In this document: piece after piece, positions 1 to 7,815 of the stretch
How positions within the stretch are numbered: the first letter of the stretch is position 1
How the letters are laid out: every line of letters begins with the position of its first letter
Source of the DNA: an uncultured Actinomycetes bacterium
GTDB taxonomy: Bacteria > Actinomycetota > Acidimicrobiia > Acidimicrobiales > Microtrichaceae
Length of the DNA: 33,457 bases
Assembly: GCA_903873135.1 (NCBI GenBank)
Contig: CAIQNH010000113.1
Span: 1 to 33,457, forward strand
Reading direction: 5' to 3'
The notes under the pieces: model-generated
What the model saw: the letters and a program-made list of their open reading frames with translations, nothing else
Told to the model about the DNA's origin: nothing
Database searches by the model: none
Program-made: the position numbers and the translations under genes

Positions 1-2
1 GG

Positions 3-635
3 GTCACCTACACGACCATCCAGAACTGGTCCTCCAACGTCTTCAACCTGGTCACCAAGCGGGCGGTGGTCGAGGCCGAGGGTCACATGGAGTGGATCGA
101 CGGCAACATCGGCAGTCGACTCACCATGAAGTACCCGAGCGTGGTCATGGTCGGTCCGAAGGCCTCCGGTGAGGTCCTCTCGGTCGCCTACGCCGGCCCG
201 GGCCAGCACCAGGACACCGGCGCCAAGATGGTCCACGCCGCCCCGGAGACCACGTCGAAGGTGGTGTCGAAGTCCATCTCGTCCGGCGGCGGGCGGACCT
301 CCTACCGCGGGCTGGTGCGGGTCGAGGACGACGCCCACGACTGCGTGAGCCACGTCCAGTGCGACGCCCTCATCCTCGACGAGGACTCGATCTCCGACAC
401 CTACCCCTACACCGAGGTCGGATCGCGAGACGCGGTGATCGGCCACGAGGCGAGCGTGTCCAAGGTGGCCGACGAGCAGCTCTACTACCTGATGAGCCGG
501 GGCCTCTCGGAGGAGCGCGCCATGTCGATGGTCGTCAACGGCTTCATCGAGCCGATCACCCGGACGCTGCCCATGGAGTACGCGGTGGAGTGGAGCCGGC
601 TGATCGAACTCCAGATGGAGGGCAGCGTCGGCTGA
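3..635 (+). CDS. sufB: Fe-S cluster assembly scaffold SufB, C-terminal part (cut by window edge)
   Basis: The reading frame is open from base 3 and gives about 210 residues of the SufB C-terminal half, a beta-helix scaffold that assembles Fe-S clusters with SufD and the ATPase SufC in the cytoplasm. Family-typical segments are [20 protein letters not shown] at the start, then [13 protein letters not shown], the D-S-I-S-D-T-Y-P-Y stretch, [21 protein letters not shown], and the ending [22 protein letters not shown]. The ending closely matches Gram-positive SufB proteins. The 5' end lies outside the window. Unusually, sufD does not follow directly: an opposite-strand gene and a small four-Cys gene come between. 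A strong hairpin follows the stop codon, so this transcript probably ends there and sufD has its own promoter. Confidence 0.96.
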   Translation, partial: VTYTTIQNWSSNVFNLVTKRAVVEAEGHMEWIDGNIGSRLTMKYPSVVMVGPKASGEVLSVAYAGPGQHQDTGAKMVHAAPETTSKVVSKSISSGGGRTSYRGLVRVEDDAHDCVSHVQCDALILDEDSISDTYPYTEVGSRDAVIGHEASVSKVADEQLYYLMSRGLSEERAMSMVVNGFIEPITRTLPMEYAVEWSRLIELQMEGSVG

Positions 636-643
636 GGTCCGTC

Positions 644-664
644 CCGGGAGCGTGCGGCTCCCGG
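644..664. terminator. Bidirectional hairpin between convergent sufB and the PAS/GGDEF gene
   Basis: An 8-bp GC-rich stem CCGGGAGC / GCTCCCGG (644-651 with 657-664) encloses the 5-base loop GTGCG. It sits 8 bases after the sufB stop and immediately before the stop of the opposite-strand gene. There is no U tract, which is common for terminators in high-GC actinobacteria. The position between two convergent stops supports a shared terminator. Its function is inferred. Confidence 0.6.
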
Positions 665-665
665 C

Positions 666-1541
666 TCAGGCCTGGGCGAGGGCCCCGAGCGCCCGGACCC
701 GGAACCCGCCCCCGTCGGCCATGGCCTCGGCCTCGAGGTGACGGGCGGTGGCGACCACGTCCTCCGGGTCGGTCGAGCCGTCGTCGACGGCGATGCCGGC
801 GACCAGTCCCAGGTCGACCTGCTCGCCCCGGACCTCGACGGGCTCCATGGCGGTCGACAGCAGTCGGTAGCAGACGCCGGCCGCGTCCTGGACGTCGCCG
901 AGTCGGGTGGCCACCACGGCGCAGGCACCCTGGTGGTGCCGGACGACGGTGTCGTTGGAGCGCAGCTGCTGCCGCATCCGGTCGACGAGCAGGGCGGCCG
1001 CCATCCGGAGGTCCGCAGCCTCGAGCGCCGGACCCGTCAGGCCGAGCTCGATGAGCGCGTAGGGGCGTCCCGTCTCGAGGGTCTCCCGGCGAGCCGCGGC
1101 GAGGGTCTGCGACAGGTCGGGGCACAGCGTCGCTCCCGACTCGCTGCCCGGTTCGCTCGCGTCGCGACGTCGGTCGGCGGTGAGATCCCGGCCGACCACC
1201 ACGATCGAGTCGATCCGGGCGCTGCCGGCTCCGTCCCCGAGGTGCTCCGCCCCCATGACCAGCCGGACCCGGCGGCTGGTACCGGTGACCGAGCGCAGGC
1301 TCACCTCGGCGTGTGCCACCGGTGCGTGGTGGCCCAGCAGGGTGATGAGCGCGGTGAGGACCTCGGGCTGGTCCGCCTCGGTGCACAGCGAGGCGGCGTG
1401 CGCCCCGACGAGCTCGCCGGTGGCCCGTCCGCACAGGCGTGAGAAGGCCGGGTTGAGGGAGGTGATGCGCCCGTCGGGGTCGAGCGTGCACGTGGGCACG
1501 TCGGCGGCGTCGAGCAGGAGTCGCGGCACTGCGAGGTTCAC
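666..1541 (-). CDS. PAS domain protein with degenerate GGDEF-like domain
   Basis: This 291-residue protein has no signal peptide or membrane segment. Residues about 5-120 form a PAS sensor domain (LDPDGRITSLNPAFSRLCGR, then a closing VVVGRDLTADRRR). Residues about 140-285 have the length and secondary pattern of a GGDEF domain, including the late G-I-A-V-D-D-G-S-T-D-P-E-D-V-V-A-T-A-R segment. The active-site signature expected after DTVVR is replaced by H-H-Q-G-A-C, so diguanylate cyclase activity is unlikely. The domain may bind a ligand or partner. The GTG at 1541 was chosen because a GGAG motif lies just upstream and the PAS fold begins there. A longer frame reaching 1808 would overlap the convincing opposite-strand gene at 1647. 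The gene sits inside the suf locus, convergent with sufB. A redox or iron-linked role is possible but unsupported. Confidence 0.75.
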   Translation of the reverse strand: MNLAVPRLLLDAADVPTCTLDPDGRITSLNPAFSRLCGRATGELVGAHAASLCTEADQPEVLTALITLLGHHAPVAHAEVSLRSVTGTSRRVRLVMGAEHLGDGAGSARIDSIVVVGRDLTADRRRDASEPGSESGATLCPDLSQTLAAARRETLETGRPYALIELGLTGPALEAADLRMAAALLVDRMRQQLRSNDTVVRHHQGACAVVATRLGDVQDAAGVCYRLLSTAMEPVEVRGEQVDLGLVAGIAVDDGSTDPEDVVATARHLEAEAMADGGGFRVRALGALAQA

Positions 1542-1646
1542 GTCTCCAGCATCGGTCCGGTGGCACGTCGCGTTGAGCGGCCCACGCTGGGCGAATGTTC
1601 CCGGCCGTGCCCGGTCGACGGGGTGCCGGCGCGCCACAATGTCGCC

Positions 1647-1997
1647 ATGCCCATGCGGGAGAGCTGCAAGTTCTTCGAGAGCCGCACCTACCCGAACGGG
1701 GACACGGTGCGGAAGTGCGACCTCGACCTGGCCCCGGAGGCCCCGTGGCGCTGCCCCGAGGACTGCGCTGCGTTCCAACCCCGACTGGCCGACGTCAACT
1801 GGGCGCACGGCACGCTCGTGACGCCACCGCCGCCTGCGGAACCGGAGGGCCTGGGCGAGGACGACTCGATCGCCGCCCTGCTCGACGAGGCCGAGGACGT
1901 GGTCAACGCCGCCGGACCCAAGGTGCTGGCCGACCTGGAGGCGGAGCGACGGAAGGGTCGGGGGTGGCGGCGGTTCCTACGACGTTCCTCCGACTGA
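1647..1997 (+). CDS. Small four-cysteine protein in the suf locus, function unknown
   Basis: This 116-residue soluble protein starts MPMRESCKFFESRTY. Four cysteines (C7, C24, C36, C40; spacing C-x16-C-x11-C-x3-C) lie in the first 40 residues, in a well-formed block ending APWRCPEDCAAFQPR. This suggests a zinc or Fe-S site. The middle is acidic and the tail very basic (RRKGRGWRRFLRRSSD). ATG 1647 is preferred, with ATG 1653 a second possibility. No Shine-Dalgarno is visible. CACAAT, a weak -10-like box, lies 6 bases upstream, compatible with a leaderless start. The gene lies 50 bases before sufD on the same strand and is separated from sufB by an opposite-strand gene. I do not recognise the family. 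An Fe-S-related role is suggested only by location and cysteines. Confidence 0.75.
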   Translation: MPMRESCKFFESRTYPNGDTVRKCDLDLAPEAPWRCPEDCAAFQPRLADVNWAHGTLVTPPPPAEPEGLGEDDSIAALLDEAEDVVNAAGPKVLADLEAERRKGRGWRRFLRRSSD

Positions 1998-2005
1998 GCC
2001 CTGGC

Positions 2006-2040
2006 TCGACTGAATAATCACTACGCCCGTAGGGTAAATT
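2006..2040 (+). promoter_or_regulatory. sufD promoter with CACTAC-N4-GTAG candidate operator
   Basis: A dyad CTAC-GCCC-GTAG (2021-2032) is embedded in CACTAC-N4-GTAGGGTAAAT, in an AT-richer patch. A -35-like TCGACT (2006-2011) and a -10-like TAGGGT (2030-2035) are 18 bases apart. An alternative -10, TAAATT (2035-2040), would put the transcript start at the GTG of sufD (2048). The dyad overlaps the -10 region, as expected for repression. A closely related element covers the promoter of sufC2-sufS-sufU at 7818-7850. Confidence 0.6.
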
Positions 2041-2047
2041 CTCCCCC

Positions 2048-3262
2048 GTGAGCGCCGCCGTCGAGACCGGACCCTTCGCCCACCTGGGCGAGGCGCTGTC
2101 CGAGCTGCAGCTCCCGTCCACCGAGGCCGAGGAGTGGCGCTACAGCCGGGTCGACGGGATCGATCCGTCGCGGTTCGCCGCTGCGTCGGCCGAGCTCGAC
2201 GAGTCGACCGTCACCGCCGTCCTGGCCGAGGTCGAGCGCCTGGTCGACGGCGTGGACGGCGTGCCGGCCGCGCTGGTCGTCCTCGCCGACGGCGTGGTGG
2301 TGCGCTCCACGGTGTCCGACGACGGGGTGCAGGTCGAGGCCGTGGACGCGCAGGCGGACCCTGCTGTTCCCGACGTCTTCGCCTCGGTCAACGAGCACGT
2401 GACCCCGTCCGAGATCCGCGTCCGGATCCTGCAGCACGCCCGTCCGACCGCTCCGGTCCTCGTCGTCAGCCTCGCGGTCGGCGACGACGTGCTGGTCGCT
2501 CCCAGGCTGCGGGTCGAGCTCGGGGCGGACAGCGAGGCGTGCGTCGTCGAGCTCCACCGGAGTCTGGGTGCGGCCACCTCGCTGGTGGTGCCGGTCACGC
2601 ACCTCGAGGTGGGTCGTGACGCCACCGTGCACCACGTGGTCGTCCAGGACGTGGCCGTCGGGTCCGACGTGGTCGGGTCCGTGTCGGCGACCGTGTCGTC
2701 CTCCGGAACCTACGACGGGTGGCTGGCGGCGATCGGCGGTCGCTACGCCCGGGCCCGGGTCGACTGTCGCCTCGGGGGTCGGGGCGCGTCCGGCCGGCTC
2801 GCCAGCCTCTACGCCGGGGGTGCGGACCAGATGCGGGACCTGCGGACCTTCCAGGACCACCTCGACCGGGACACCACGTCGAACCTGGCGTTCAAGGGGG
2901 CCGTGGGCGGCCGGGCCCACGCCGTCTACACGGGGCTCATCCGGATCCACCCGGAGGCGAGGGGGTCCAACGCCGAGCAGTCGAACCGGATCATGACCCT
3001 CAGCGACGAGGCGTGGGCCGAGTCGGTGCCGAACCTCGAGATCGAGCACAACGACGTCCGGTGCGCCCACGCGTCGACCGTCGGGCCGGTCGACGCCGAC
3101 CAGCGCTTCTACCTGGAGAGCCGGGGCGTGCCGACCGAGGTGGCCGAGCGGCTGATCGTGGCGGGATTCTTCGACGAGGTGCTGGACCGGTGCCCCGTGC
3201 CCGGCGTCGCCGATCTGGTGCGTCCCCGCGTCGCTGCGCTGCTCGAGGCGGTCACGTCGTGA
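2048..3262 (+). CDS. sufD: Fe-S cluster assembly protein SufD
   Basis: SufD pairs with SufB and SufC in the SufBC2D scaffold and is thought to help iron entry. The 404-residue product is normal for the family. It opens with the SufD-type helical region (EAEEWRYSRVDGIDPSRF), passes through a variable middle, and ends with the conserved beta-helix: TFQDHLDRDTTSNLAFKGAV, GLIRIHPEARGSNAEQSNR, and IEHNDVRCAHASTVGPVDAD followed by QRFYLESRG. The GTG at 2048 is just after the conserved promoter patch, with no Shine-Dalgarno, so the mRNA is probably leaderless. Its stop overlaps the Rieske gene start by four bases (GTGA), so sufD, the ferredoxin and sufC form one tightly coupled operon. Confidence 0.95.
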   Translation: MSAAVETGPFAHLGEALSELQLPSTEAEEWRYSRVDGIDPSRFAAASAELDESTVTAVLAEVERLVDGVDGVPAALVVLADGVVVRSTVSDDGVQVEAVDAQADPAVPDVFASVNEHVTPSEIRVRILQHARPTAPVLVVSLAVGDDVLVAPRLRVELGADSEACVVELHRSLGAATSLVVPVTHLEVGRDATVHHVVVQDVAVGSDVVGSVSATVSSSGTYDGWLAAIGGRYARARVDCRLGGRGASGRLASLYAGGADQMRDLRTFQDHLDRDTTSNLAFKGAVGGRAHAVYTGLIRIHPEARGSNAEQSNRIMTLSDEAWAESVPNLEIEHNDVRCAHASTVGPVDADQRFYLESRGVPTEVAERLIVAGFFDEVLDRCPVPGVADLVRPRVAALLEAVTS

Positions 3263-3585
3263 GCGCCGTGCGGGTGTGTGCCCTCGACGAGCTCGACGAC
3301 GGCGAGGCCCGCCGGGTCGAACTCGTCGACGGGGTGGTGGTGGCGCTGGTGCGCATCGGCGACGAGGTCTACGCCATCGGTGATCGGTGCAGCCACGCCG
3401 ACGTCTCGCTGTCGGGAGGGATCGTGGACGAGCGGGCGTGCACGCTCGAGTGCCCCAAGCACGGCAGCGAGTTCGACCTGCGCACCGGCGTGCCGCAGTC
3501 GCTCCCAGCGCTCCGGCCGGTGCCGACCTACGAGGTCAGGGTGACCGACGGACAGGTGGTCGTGGCGATCGGAGGCGAGTCGTGA
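3259..3585 (+). CDS. Rieske-type [2Fe-2S] ferredoxin of the suf operon
   Basis: This 108-residue cytoplasmic protein consists of a single Rieske fold. The two metal-binding motifs are complete: C-S-H-A-D-V-S-L-S-G-G (C-x-H, near residue 44) and C-P-K-H-G-S-E-F-D (C-x2-H, near residue 65). Proteins of this type are annotated as ferredoxin subunits of non-heme dioxygenases, but in actinobacteria such a gene commonly lies between sufD and sufC. A role as electron donor or cluster carrier in Fe-S assembly is therefore more likely than oxygenase service. No oxygenase gene is nearby. Both ends overlap neighbours by GTGA (3259-3262 with sufD and 3582-3585 with sufC), pointing to translational coupling. 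Confidence 0.93.
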   Translation: MSAVRVCALDELDDGEARRVELVDGVVVALVRIGDEVYAIGDRCSHADVSLSGGIVDERACTLECPKHGSEFDLRTGVPQSLPALRPVPTYEVRVTDGQVVVAIGGES

Positions 3586-4313
3586 GCGAGCTCGTCGTGG
3601 AGGACCTCCACGCGGTGGTCGGCGACACGCCGATCCTGCACGGTGTCACCCTCACCGTCCGCTCCGGCGAGGTCCACGCCGTGATGGGGCCGAACGGCTC
3701 CGGCAAGTCCACGCTGTCCAACGTGCTCATGGGGCGCCCCGGGTACCGGGCCACCTCCGGCAGCGCCACGCTCGACGGCGTCGACCTGCTCGCCCTGCCC
3801 ACGTGGGAACGGGCGCGAGCTGGACTGTTCCTGGCCTCGCAGTACCCGACCGAGGTGCCGGGCGTGTTCGTGACCGACGTGCTCGCCGCTGCCTACGAGG
3901 CGTCGGGTCGGGATCCGTCGCTCGTCCCGGCGAGGATGGCCGAGGAGGCCGACGCCATCGGGTTCGGCCGTGACTTCGCCGACCGGGCGCTCAACGTGGA
4001 CCTGTCCGGTGGCGAGCAGAAGCGGAACGAGACCCTCCAGCTCGCCGTCCTCGAGCCGCGCATCGCCATCCTCGACGAGCTCGACTCCGGGCTCGACGTC
4101 GACGCCCTGCGGGCCGTGTCCCGGCGGCTGGAGGCCGCCACCGACGGTCCGGCCCCGTTGGGGATCCTGGCCATCACGCACTACAGCCGCCTGCTGCAGG
4201 AACTCCACCCCGACGTCGTCCACATCTTCGCCGGTGGGCGGATCCTCGAGACGGGTGGTCCGGAGCTGGTCGACCGCCTCGAGGCCGAGGGCTACGCGGC
4301 CTGGGACGCCTAG
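3582..4313 (+). CDS. sufC: Fe-S assembly ATPase SufC (first of two copies)
   Basis: This is the ABC-type ATPase that drives conformational change of the SufB-SufD scaffold; it is not a membrane transporter. The 243-residue product has Walker A GPNGSGKST, the Q-loop in LFLASQYPTEVPG, signature LSGGEQKRNE, Walker B IAILDELDSGLD and the H-loop in ITHYSRLL. Walker B reads D-E-L-D-S-G-L-D where most SufC proteins, including the second copy at 7033-7809, have D-E-T-D-S-G-L-D. The substitution is mild. The gene overlaps the Rieske gene by four bases. Its TAG stop forms the first bases of a -10-like TAGGCT for the next gene. Confidence 0.95.
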   Translation: MSELVVEDLHAVVGDTPILHGVTLTVRSGEVHAVMGPNGSGKSTLSNVLMGRPGYRATSGSATLDGVDLLALPTWERARAGLFLASQYPTEVPGVFVTDVLAAAYEASGRDPSLVPARMAEEADAIGFGRDFADRALNVDLSGGEQKRNETLQLAVLEPRIAILDELDSGLDVDALRAVSRRLEAATDGPAPLGILAITHYSRLLQELHPDVVHIFAGGRILETGGPELVDRLEAEGYAAWDA

Positions 4314-4316
4314 GCT
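4311..4316 (+). promoter_or_regulatory. -10 box of a probable leaderless promoter for the PCD gene
   Basis: TAGGCT lies 6 bases before the GTG at 4323 and includes the TAG stop of sufC. There is no Shine-Dalgarno in between. This is the same layout seen at many other genes in this window. Confidence 0.5.
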
Positions 4317-4322
4317 GCGTCC

Positions 4323-4616
4323 GTGGCGCGACCGAAGCTGCTGGATCCCGGCCGGATCGAGGCCGCGCTCGACGAGCTGGCGGGCTGGCAGGTCGTCGAC
4401 GACCGGCTGCACAAGGTGTTCACGTTCGGGGACTTCGGCTGCGCGTTCGGCTTCATGGCCGCGGCGGCCACCTACGCCGAGAAGGTGGACCACCACCCCG
4501 AGTGGTCCAACGTCTACGCCACCGTGACGGTCGACCTGGTGACCCACGACGCCGGCGGCATCACCGAGCTCGACGTGGACTTCGCTCGTCGGCTCGACGA
4601 GCTCGCCGGTCACTGA
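4323..4616 (+). CDS. Pterin-4a-carbinolamine dehydratase
   Basis: The 97-residue product dehydrates 4a-hydroxytetrahydropterin during cofactor recycling for aromatic amino acid hydroxylases. In bacteria without such hydroxylases its role is less clear. The family signature is complete: H-H-P-E-W-S-N-V-Y, then T-H-D-A-G-G-I-T-E-L-D, with the catalytic His pair and the downstream His and Asp in place. The GTG at 4323 fits both protein length (family about 95-110) and the -10 box 6 bases upstream. The gene follows sufC by 9 bases and may also be read from the suf operon. No pterin-dependent hydroxylase is in the window, so the link to Fe-S genes may be only positional. Confidence 0.92.
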   Translation: MARPKLLDPGRIEAALDELAGWQVVDDRLHKVFTFGDFGCAFGFMAAAATYAEKVDHHPEWSNVYATVTVDLVTHDAGGITELDVDFARRLDELAGH

Positions 4617-4619
4617 TCG

Positions 4620-4634
4620 CCGGCCGCGAGCCGG
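4620..4634. terminator. Weak hairpin between two convergent genes
   Basis: CCGGC-CGCGA-GCCGG forms a 5-bp GC stem just after the dehydratase stop and just before the opposite-strand stop at 4638. The stem is short and there is no U tract, so this is only a candidate terminator. Confidence 0.3.
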
Positions 4635-4637
4635 TGT

Positions 4638-5153
4638 TCAGGCGACGACCGCTGCCGCCCCTGCGGCCAGCAGCGCGATCGCGAAGGCGAGCCCGGCGAG
4701 CGCCGGCCCCGGTCGACGGTCCGCACCACCGCGGAGTTCGAGGAGGTGGAGCACTGCGGCGCCCAGCATGTAGACGCCGAAGGAGAGCGTGATCGCTCCG
4801 GCCGCCACCGGCCCCCAGCCGAGCGCCCACGACAGGATCCCGAGCAGGCCCCAGGACAGGTTGGCGATGCCCACCTCGATCTGGAAGTCGTTGCGTCGGC
4901 CGTAGTCCCAGCCCATCCGGGCGGCGTCGCTCCGGTGGAACACCGAGTGGCGGACGAAGGAGATCAGCCCGACGCCTCCCACGCAGCCGGCGGCGGCCCA
5001 GTAGGCAGCAGCAGTGGCGTCGGCGGACTGTCTCGAGAACGAGACGGCGAGCATCACGCCCCCGACGAGGTACGTGACCGCCATCAGGCGGGCGCTGATC
5101 CGGGGGTCGGCGGCGGTCGCCCCGCCGTCCGGAGGAGTCGGTGTCGAGGTCAC
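4638..5153 (-). CDS. Four-helix integral membrane protein, DUF6790-like
   Basis: This 171-residue protein has about four hydrophobic segments: residues about 24-42, 52-66, 93-115 and 150-170, with a further helix around 118-137. The conserved-looking loop R-H-S-V-F-H-R-S-D-A-A-R-M-G-W-D-Y-G-R-R-N-D-F-Q-I-E-V-G-I-A-N lies between the second and third helices and resembles the DUF6790 family, whose function is unknown. The N-terminal 20 residues are Thr/Pro-rich and probably cytoplasmic. GTG 5153 is preceded by TACGGT five bases upstream. The gene is convergent with the dehydratase and lies downstream of sufU on the same strand, but with its own promoter box. It may have nothing to do with Fe-S assembly. 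Confidence 0.75.
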   Translation of the reverse strand: MTSTPTPPDGGATAADPRISARLMAVTYLVGGVMLAVSFSRQSADATAAAYWAAAGCVGGVGLISFVRHSVFHRSDAARMGWDYGRRNDFQIEVGIANLSWGLLGILSWALGWGPVAAGAITLSFGVYMLGAAVLHLLELRGGADRRPGPALAGLAFAIALLAAGAAAVVA

Positions 5154-5158
5154 GCCGC

Positions 5159-5164
5159 ACCGTA
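5159..5164 (-). promoter_or_regulatory. -10 box of a probable leaderless promoter for the membrane protein gene
   Basis: On the minus strand TACGGT is followed by 5 bases and then the GTG start at 5153. No Shine-Dalgarno lies in between. Confidence 0.4.
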
Positions 5165-5195
5165 ACCGGCGGGCGGATCGAGGGTCGGGAGTGGA

Positions 5196-5699
5196 TCAGC
5201 TGCCGGAGTCGTCGAACCCCTGGAGGAGGGTGTTCCAGCCCAGGGTGGCGCACTTGATGCGCACGGGGAACTTCACCACGCCCTTCAGCGCGTCCAGGTC
5301 GCCCAGCGCGATCTCACCCACCTCGGCGGCGTCGCCGTCGAGCTCGCTCTCGCTGCCGTCACCGCCGAGCTCTCCCTCGTGGATCGACATCATCGCCTTG
5401 AACGCACGCGTGAGGTGGCGGGCGTCCGCGACCGTGTGGCCCTTCACGGCGGCCGACATCATCGAGGCCGACGACTGCGAGATCGAGCAGCCCTGGCCGC
5501 CGATGCGGATGTCGTCGATCACGGCGTCGTCGCCCTTGGCCGGGTCGTCGAGCTGGAGGTAGACGACGATCTCGTCGCCGCAGAGCGGGTTGAACCCCTC
5601 CGCCCGGGTCGCCGGAGGCACGGGGAGCTCGCCACGGTTCCGCGGGCTGCGGTAGTGGTCGAGGATGATCTCCCGGTAGAGGTCTTCGAGTCCTGACAT
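5196..5699 (-). CDS. sufU: SufU, zinc-dependent sulfurtransferase partner of SufS
   Basis: SufU accepts persulfide sulfur from SufS and delivers it to the SufBCD scaffold. The 167-residue product begins MSGLEDLYREIILDHYRSPR and carries the three conserved cysteines in NPLCGDE, GGQGCSISQSSASMM and RIKCATLGW. The Asp in CGDE completes the usual zinc site. Between the second and third Cys is the insertion (HEGELGGDGSESELDG and neighbouring residues) that distinguishes SufU from IscU. It is here unusually rich in Gly, Ser and acidic residues. ATG 5699 is the natural start. The open frame extends far upstream only because stops are rare in this GC-rich DNA. The gene lies 83 bases after sufS in the same direction. 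Confidence 0.95.
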   Translation of the reverse strand: MSGLEDLYREIILDHYRSPRNRGELPVPPATRAEGFNPLCGDEIVVYLQLDDPAKGDDAVIDDIRIGGQGCSISQSSASMMSAAVKGHTVADARHLTRAFKAMMSIHEGELGGDGSESELDGDAAEVGEIALGDLDALKGVVKFPVRIKCATLGWNTLLQGFDDSGS

Positions 5700-5782
5700 G
5701 TCGTCTCGTCCGGTCCGGTGGTCGTTGACCACCTCAGTCTGCTGGTTGGTCGGTCCCGAGGGGAATCCTGCGGTCGGTCCGC

Positions 5783-7032
5783 CTAGACGGCGAAGAACTC
5801 CCGGGCGTCGGCGAGGGCGTCGGCCAGGGCGTCGATGTCCGAGGTGTCGTTGTAGAGGTACCACGACGCCCGAGCCGTCGCACCCACCCCGAGGAACCGC
5901 ATGAGGGGCTTGGCGCAGTGGTGGCCGGGTCGCACGCACACGCCGTGCGAGTCGAGCACCTGGGAGAGGTCGTGGGGGTGGATGTCGGCGAAGGCGAAGC
6001 TGACGATGCCGCCCCGGTGCTCGGTGTCGGTCGGCCCGAAGATGGTGAGGTCGTCGCCGAGCCGGTCGGGGAGCGACTCGAGTGCGTACTCGGTCAGGGA
6101 CCGCTCGTGGGCGGTGATCCGGTCGATCCCGACGGCCTCCAGGTAGTCGATCGCAGCGGCCAGCCCGACGATCTCGGCGATCGGCGGGGTCCCGGCCTCG
6201 AACTTGTGCGGCACGGCGGCCGGTGTGAACCCGTCGGTGCGCACGTCGAGGATCATCCCGCCGCCACCCAGGAACGGCGGCATGGACTCGAGCAGCTCGG
6301 ATCGGGCCCAGAGGACCCCGACCCCGGTGGGACCGCAGAGCTTGTGGCCGCTGAACACCAGGAAGTCGGCGCCGAGGTCCTCCACCCGGGTCGTGGTGTG
6401 CGGCGTCGACTGGCACGCGTCGACGCACACGAGCGCCCCGGCGGCGTGCGCCCGCTCGGCCAGCTCGGCCACCGGGGGCACGGTGCCGAGCACGTTCGAC
6501 ATGCCGGTCACGCTGAGCAGCGACGCACCCCGGAGCAGGTCGTCCACGTCGTCCAGGTCGAGTCGGCCGTCGGGGGTGAGGCCGATCCAGCGGAGCTCGA
6601 CGTCGTGTGACTCGGCGAGCTGCAGCCACGGCACGATGTTGGCGTGGTGCTCGAGCAGCGTGAGCACGACGACGTCACCGGGCCGCAGGTTGGCGACACC
6701 CCACGAGCGCGCCACCAGGTTGAGCGACTCCGTGGCGTTCTTGGTGAACACGATCTCGTCGGCGCTCGGCGCGCCGACGAACGCTGCGACCCGGCGTCGG
6801 GACGACTCCATGGCGTTCGTCGCCCGCTCCGCGAGGGCGTAGGCCGCCCGGTGCACGTTGGCGTGGTCCTCGGAGTAGTAGCGGTCCATGGCCTCGAGCA
6901 CGGCGGTGGGCCGTTGGGAGGAGGCGGCCGAGTCCAGGAACACGAGGTCGTGACCATCGACCGGCCGGCCGAGGATGGGGAAGTCGGCCTTGATGCGGGT
7001 GACGTCGAGCGGCTCGAGGCCGGTCGAGGAGC

Positions 7033-7036
<4 letters not shown>
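5783..7036 (-). CDS. sufS: Cysteine desulfurase SufS
   Basis: This PLP enzyme removes sulfur from L-cysteine and hands it to SufU. The 417-residue product is family length. It shows FLDSAASSQRP near the N terminus, TKNATESLNLVARSWG, the EHHANIVPW PLP region, VDACQSTPH, the PLP lysine in FSGHKLCGPTGVG, and the catalytic cysteine loop RPGHHCAKPLM. The alanine after the Cys and the short loop are typical of group II (SufS) enzymes. GTG 7036 overlaps the stop of the second sufC by four bases (GTGA), so translation of the two is coupled. With sufU this forms a sulfur-mobilising operon apart from the SufD-SufC operon on the other strand. Confidence 0.96.
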
Positions 7037-7809
<773 letters not shown>

Positions 7810-7815
7810 CGGCCG

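Noticed and set aside
1542-1808. A longer N terminus for the PAS/GGDEF protein
   Set aside because: The extension has no PAS-like or other recognisable sequence, overlaps the better-supported four-Cys gene, and the GTG at 1541 has a ribosome site.
2021-3070. A 349-codon minus-strand frame inside sufD
   Set aside because: It is antisense to the conserved SufD sequence and its composition (Asp/His/Arg/Gly repeats) shows no domain.
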